Below, in pieces: positions 7,680 to 7,707 of a stretch of DNA of 7,707 nucleotides (its first letter is position 1; each line of letters begins with the position of its first letter). This stretch comes from DATAWZ01 sp036266975 (GTDB taxonomy: Bacteria; Actinomycetota; Thermoleophilia; Solirubrobacterales; Solirubrobacteraceae). The DNA is taken from NCBI GenBank assembly GCA_036266975.1, contig DATAWZ010000161.1:1-7707 (forward strand), read 5' to 3'. A program made the translations under genes and the position numbers. The notes under the pieces were generated by a model. It did not search any database and was not told the origin of the DNA. It saw nothing but the letters and a program-made list of their open reading frames with translations.

Positions 7680-7707
7680 ATGCCGGAGCATGAGCAGCCG
7701 CTCGAGA
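7680..7707 (+). CDS. Possible start of a gene running off the window
   Basis: An ATG at 7680 opens MPEHEQPLE and stays open to the edge. The sequence gcAGGtgctgg places an AGG core about 6 bases upstream. A second ATG at 7690 in another frame has GGAG only one base away and is a weaker choice. Nine codons do not allow any assignment. Confidence 0.3.

Overview
This is a high-GC window whose proteins look actinobacterial. The GH15 trehalase reads like the mycobacterial enzyme, and the overall mix (YbjN-domain protein, COG2316-type HD hydrolase, long Ppx with HD domain) suggests Actinomycetota, perhaps Thermoleophilia (Solirubrobacterales). That placement is inference. No tRNA, rRNA or CRISPR array was seen.

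Left part (1-1025): a large imperfect palindrome (1-145) lies directly before, and supplies the Shine-Dalgarno of, a small membrane protein (155-505, +). That gene's 3' end overlaps, tail to tail, the 3' end of an HD-superfamily hydrolase (450-1025, -).

Centre-left (1045-2837, all -): the most unusual part. A 449-residue modular protein starts with an LQxxAGNxA segment like those on actinobacterial toxin or injection-system cargo proteins. It continues through an acidic repeat region carrying YERP motifs and a short basic cluster, and ends in a domain with an FHHTSFTGG...SGHYRP signature resembling the conserved domain of plant IQM calmodulin-binding proteins. Its stop overlaps, as ATGA, the start of a YbjN-domain protein, whose fold is related to type III secretion chaperones. 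The HD hydrolase follows 19 bases later. The reading is a candidate effector/toxin plus chaperone or immunity pair, possibly horizontally acquired, because the effector's 3' part is visibly lower in GC. Upstream of it are two perfect 14-base palindromes.

Centre (2958-3899): no intact gene. Positions 3364 to about 3700 carry the remains of an alpha/beta hydrolase, with an internal deletion, a frameshift, a stop codon and a damaged nucleophile elbow.

Right part (3900-7707): a Ppx/GppA exopolyphosphatase with C-terminal HD domain (-) is divergent from a GH15 trehalase (+) across a short shared upstream region. Polyphosphate breakdown releases phosphate, and the M. smegmatis relative of this trehalase is reported to need inorganic phosphate, so the pairing may be functional. 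A possible gene start lies at the extreme right edge.
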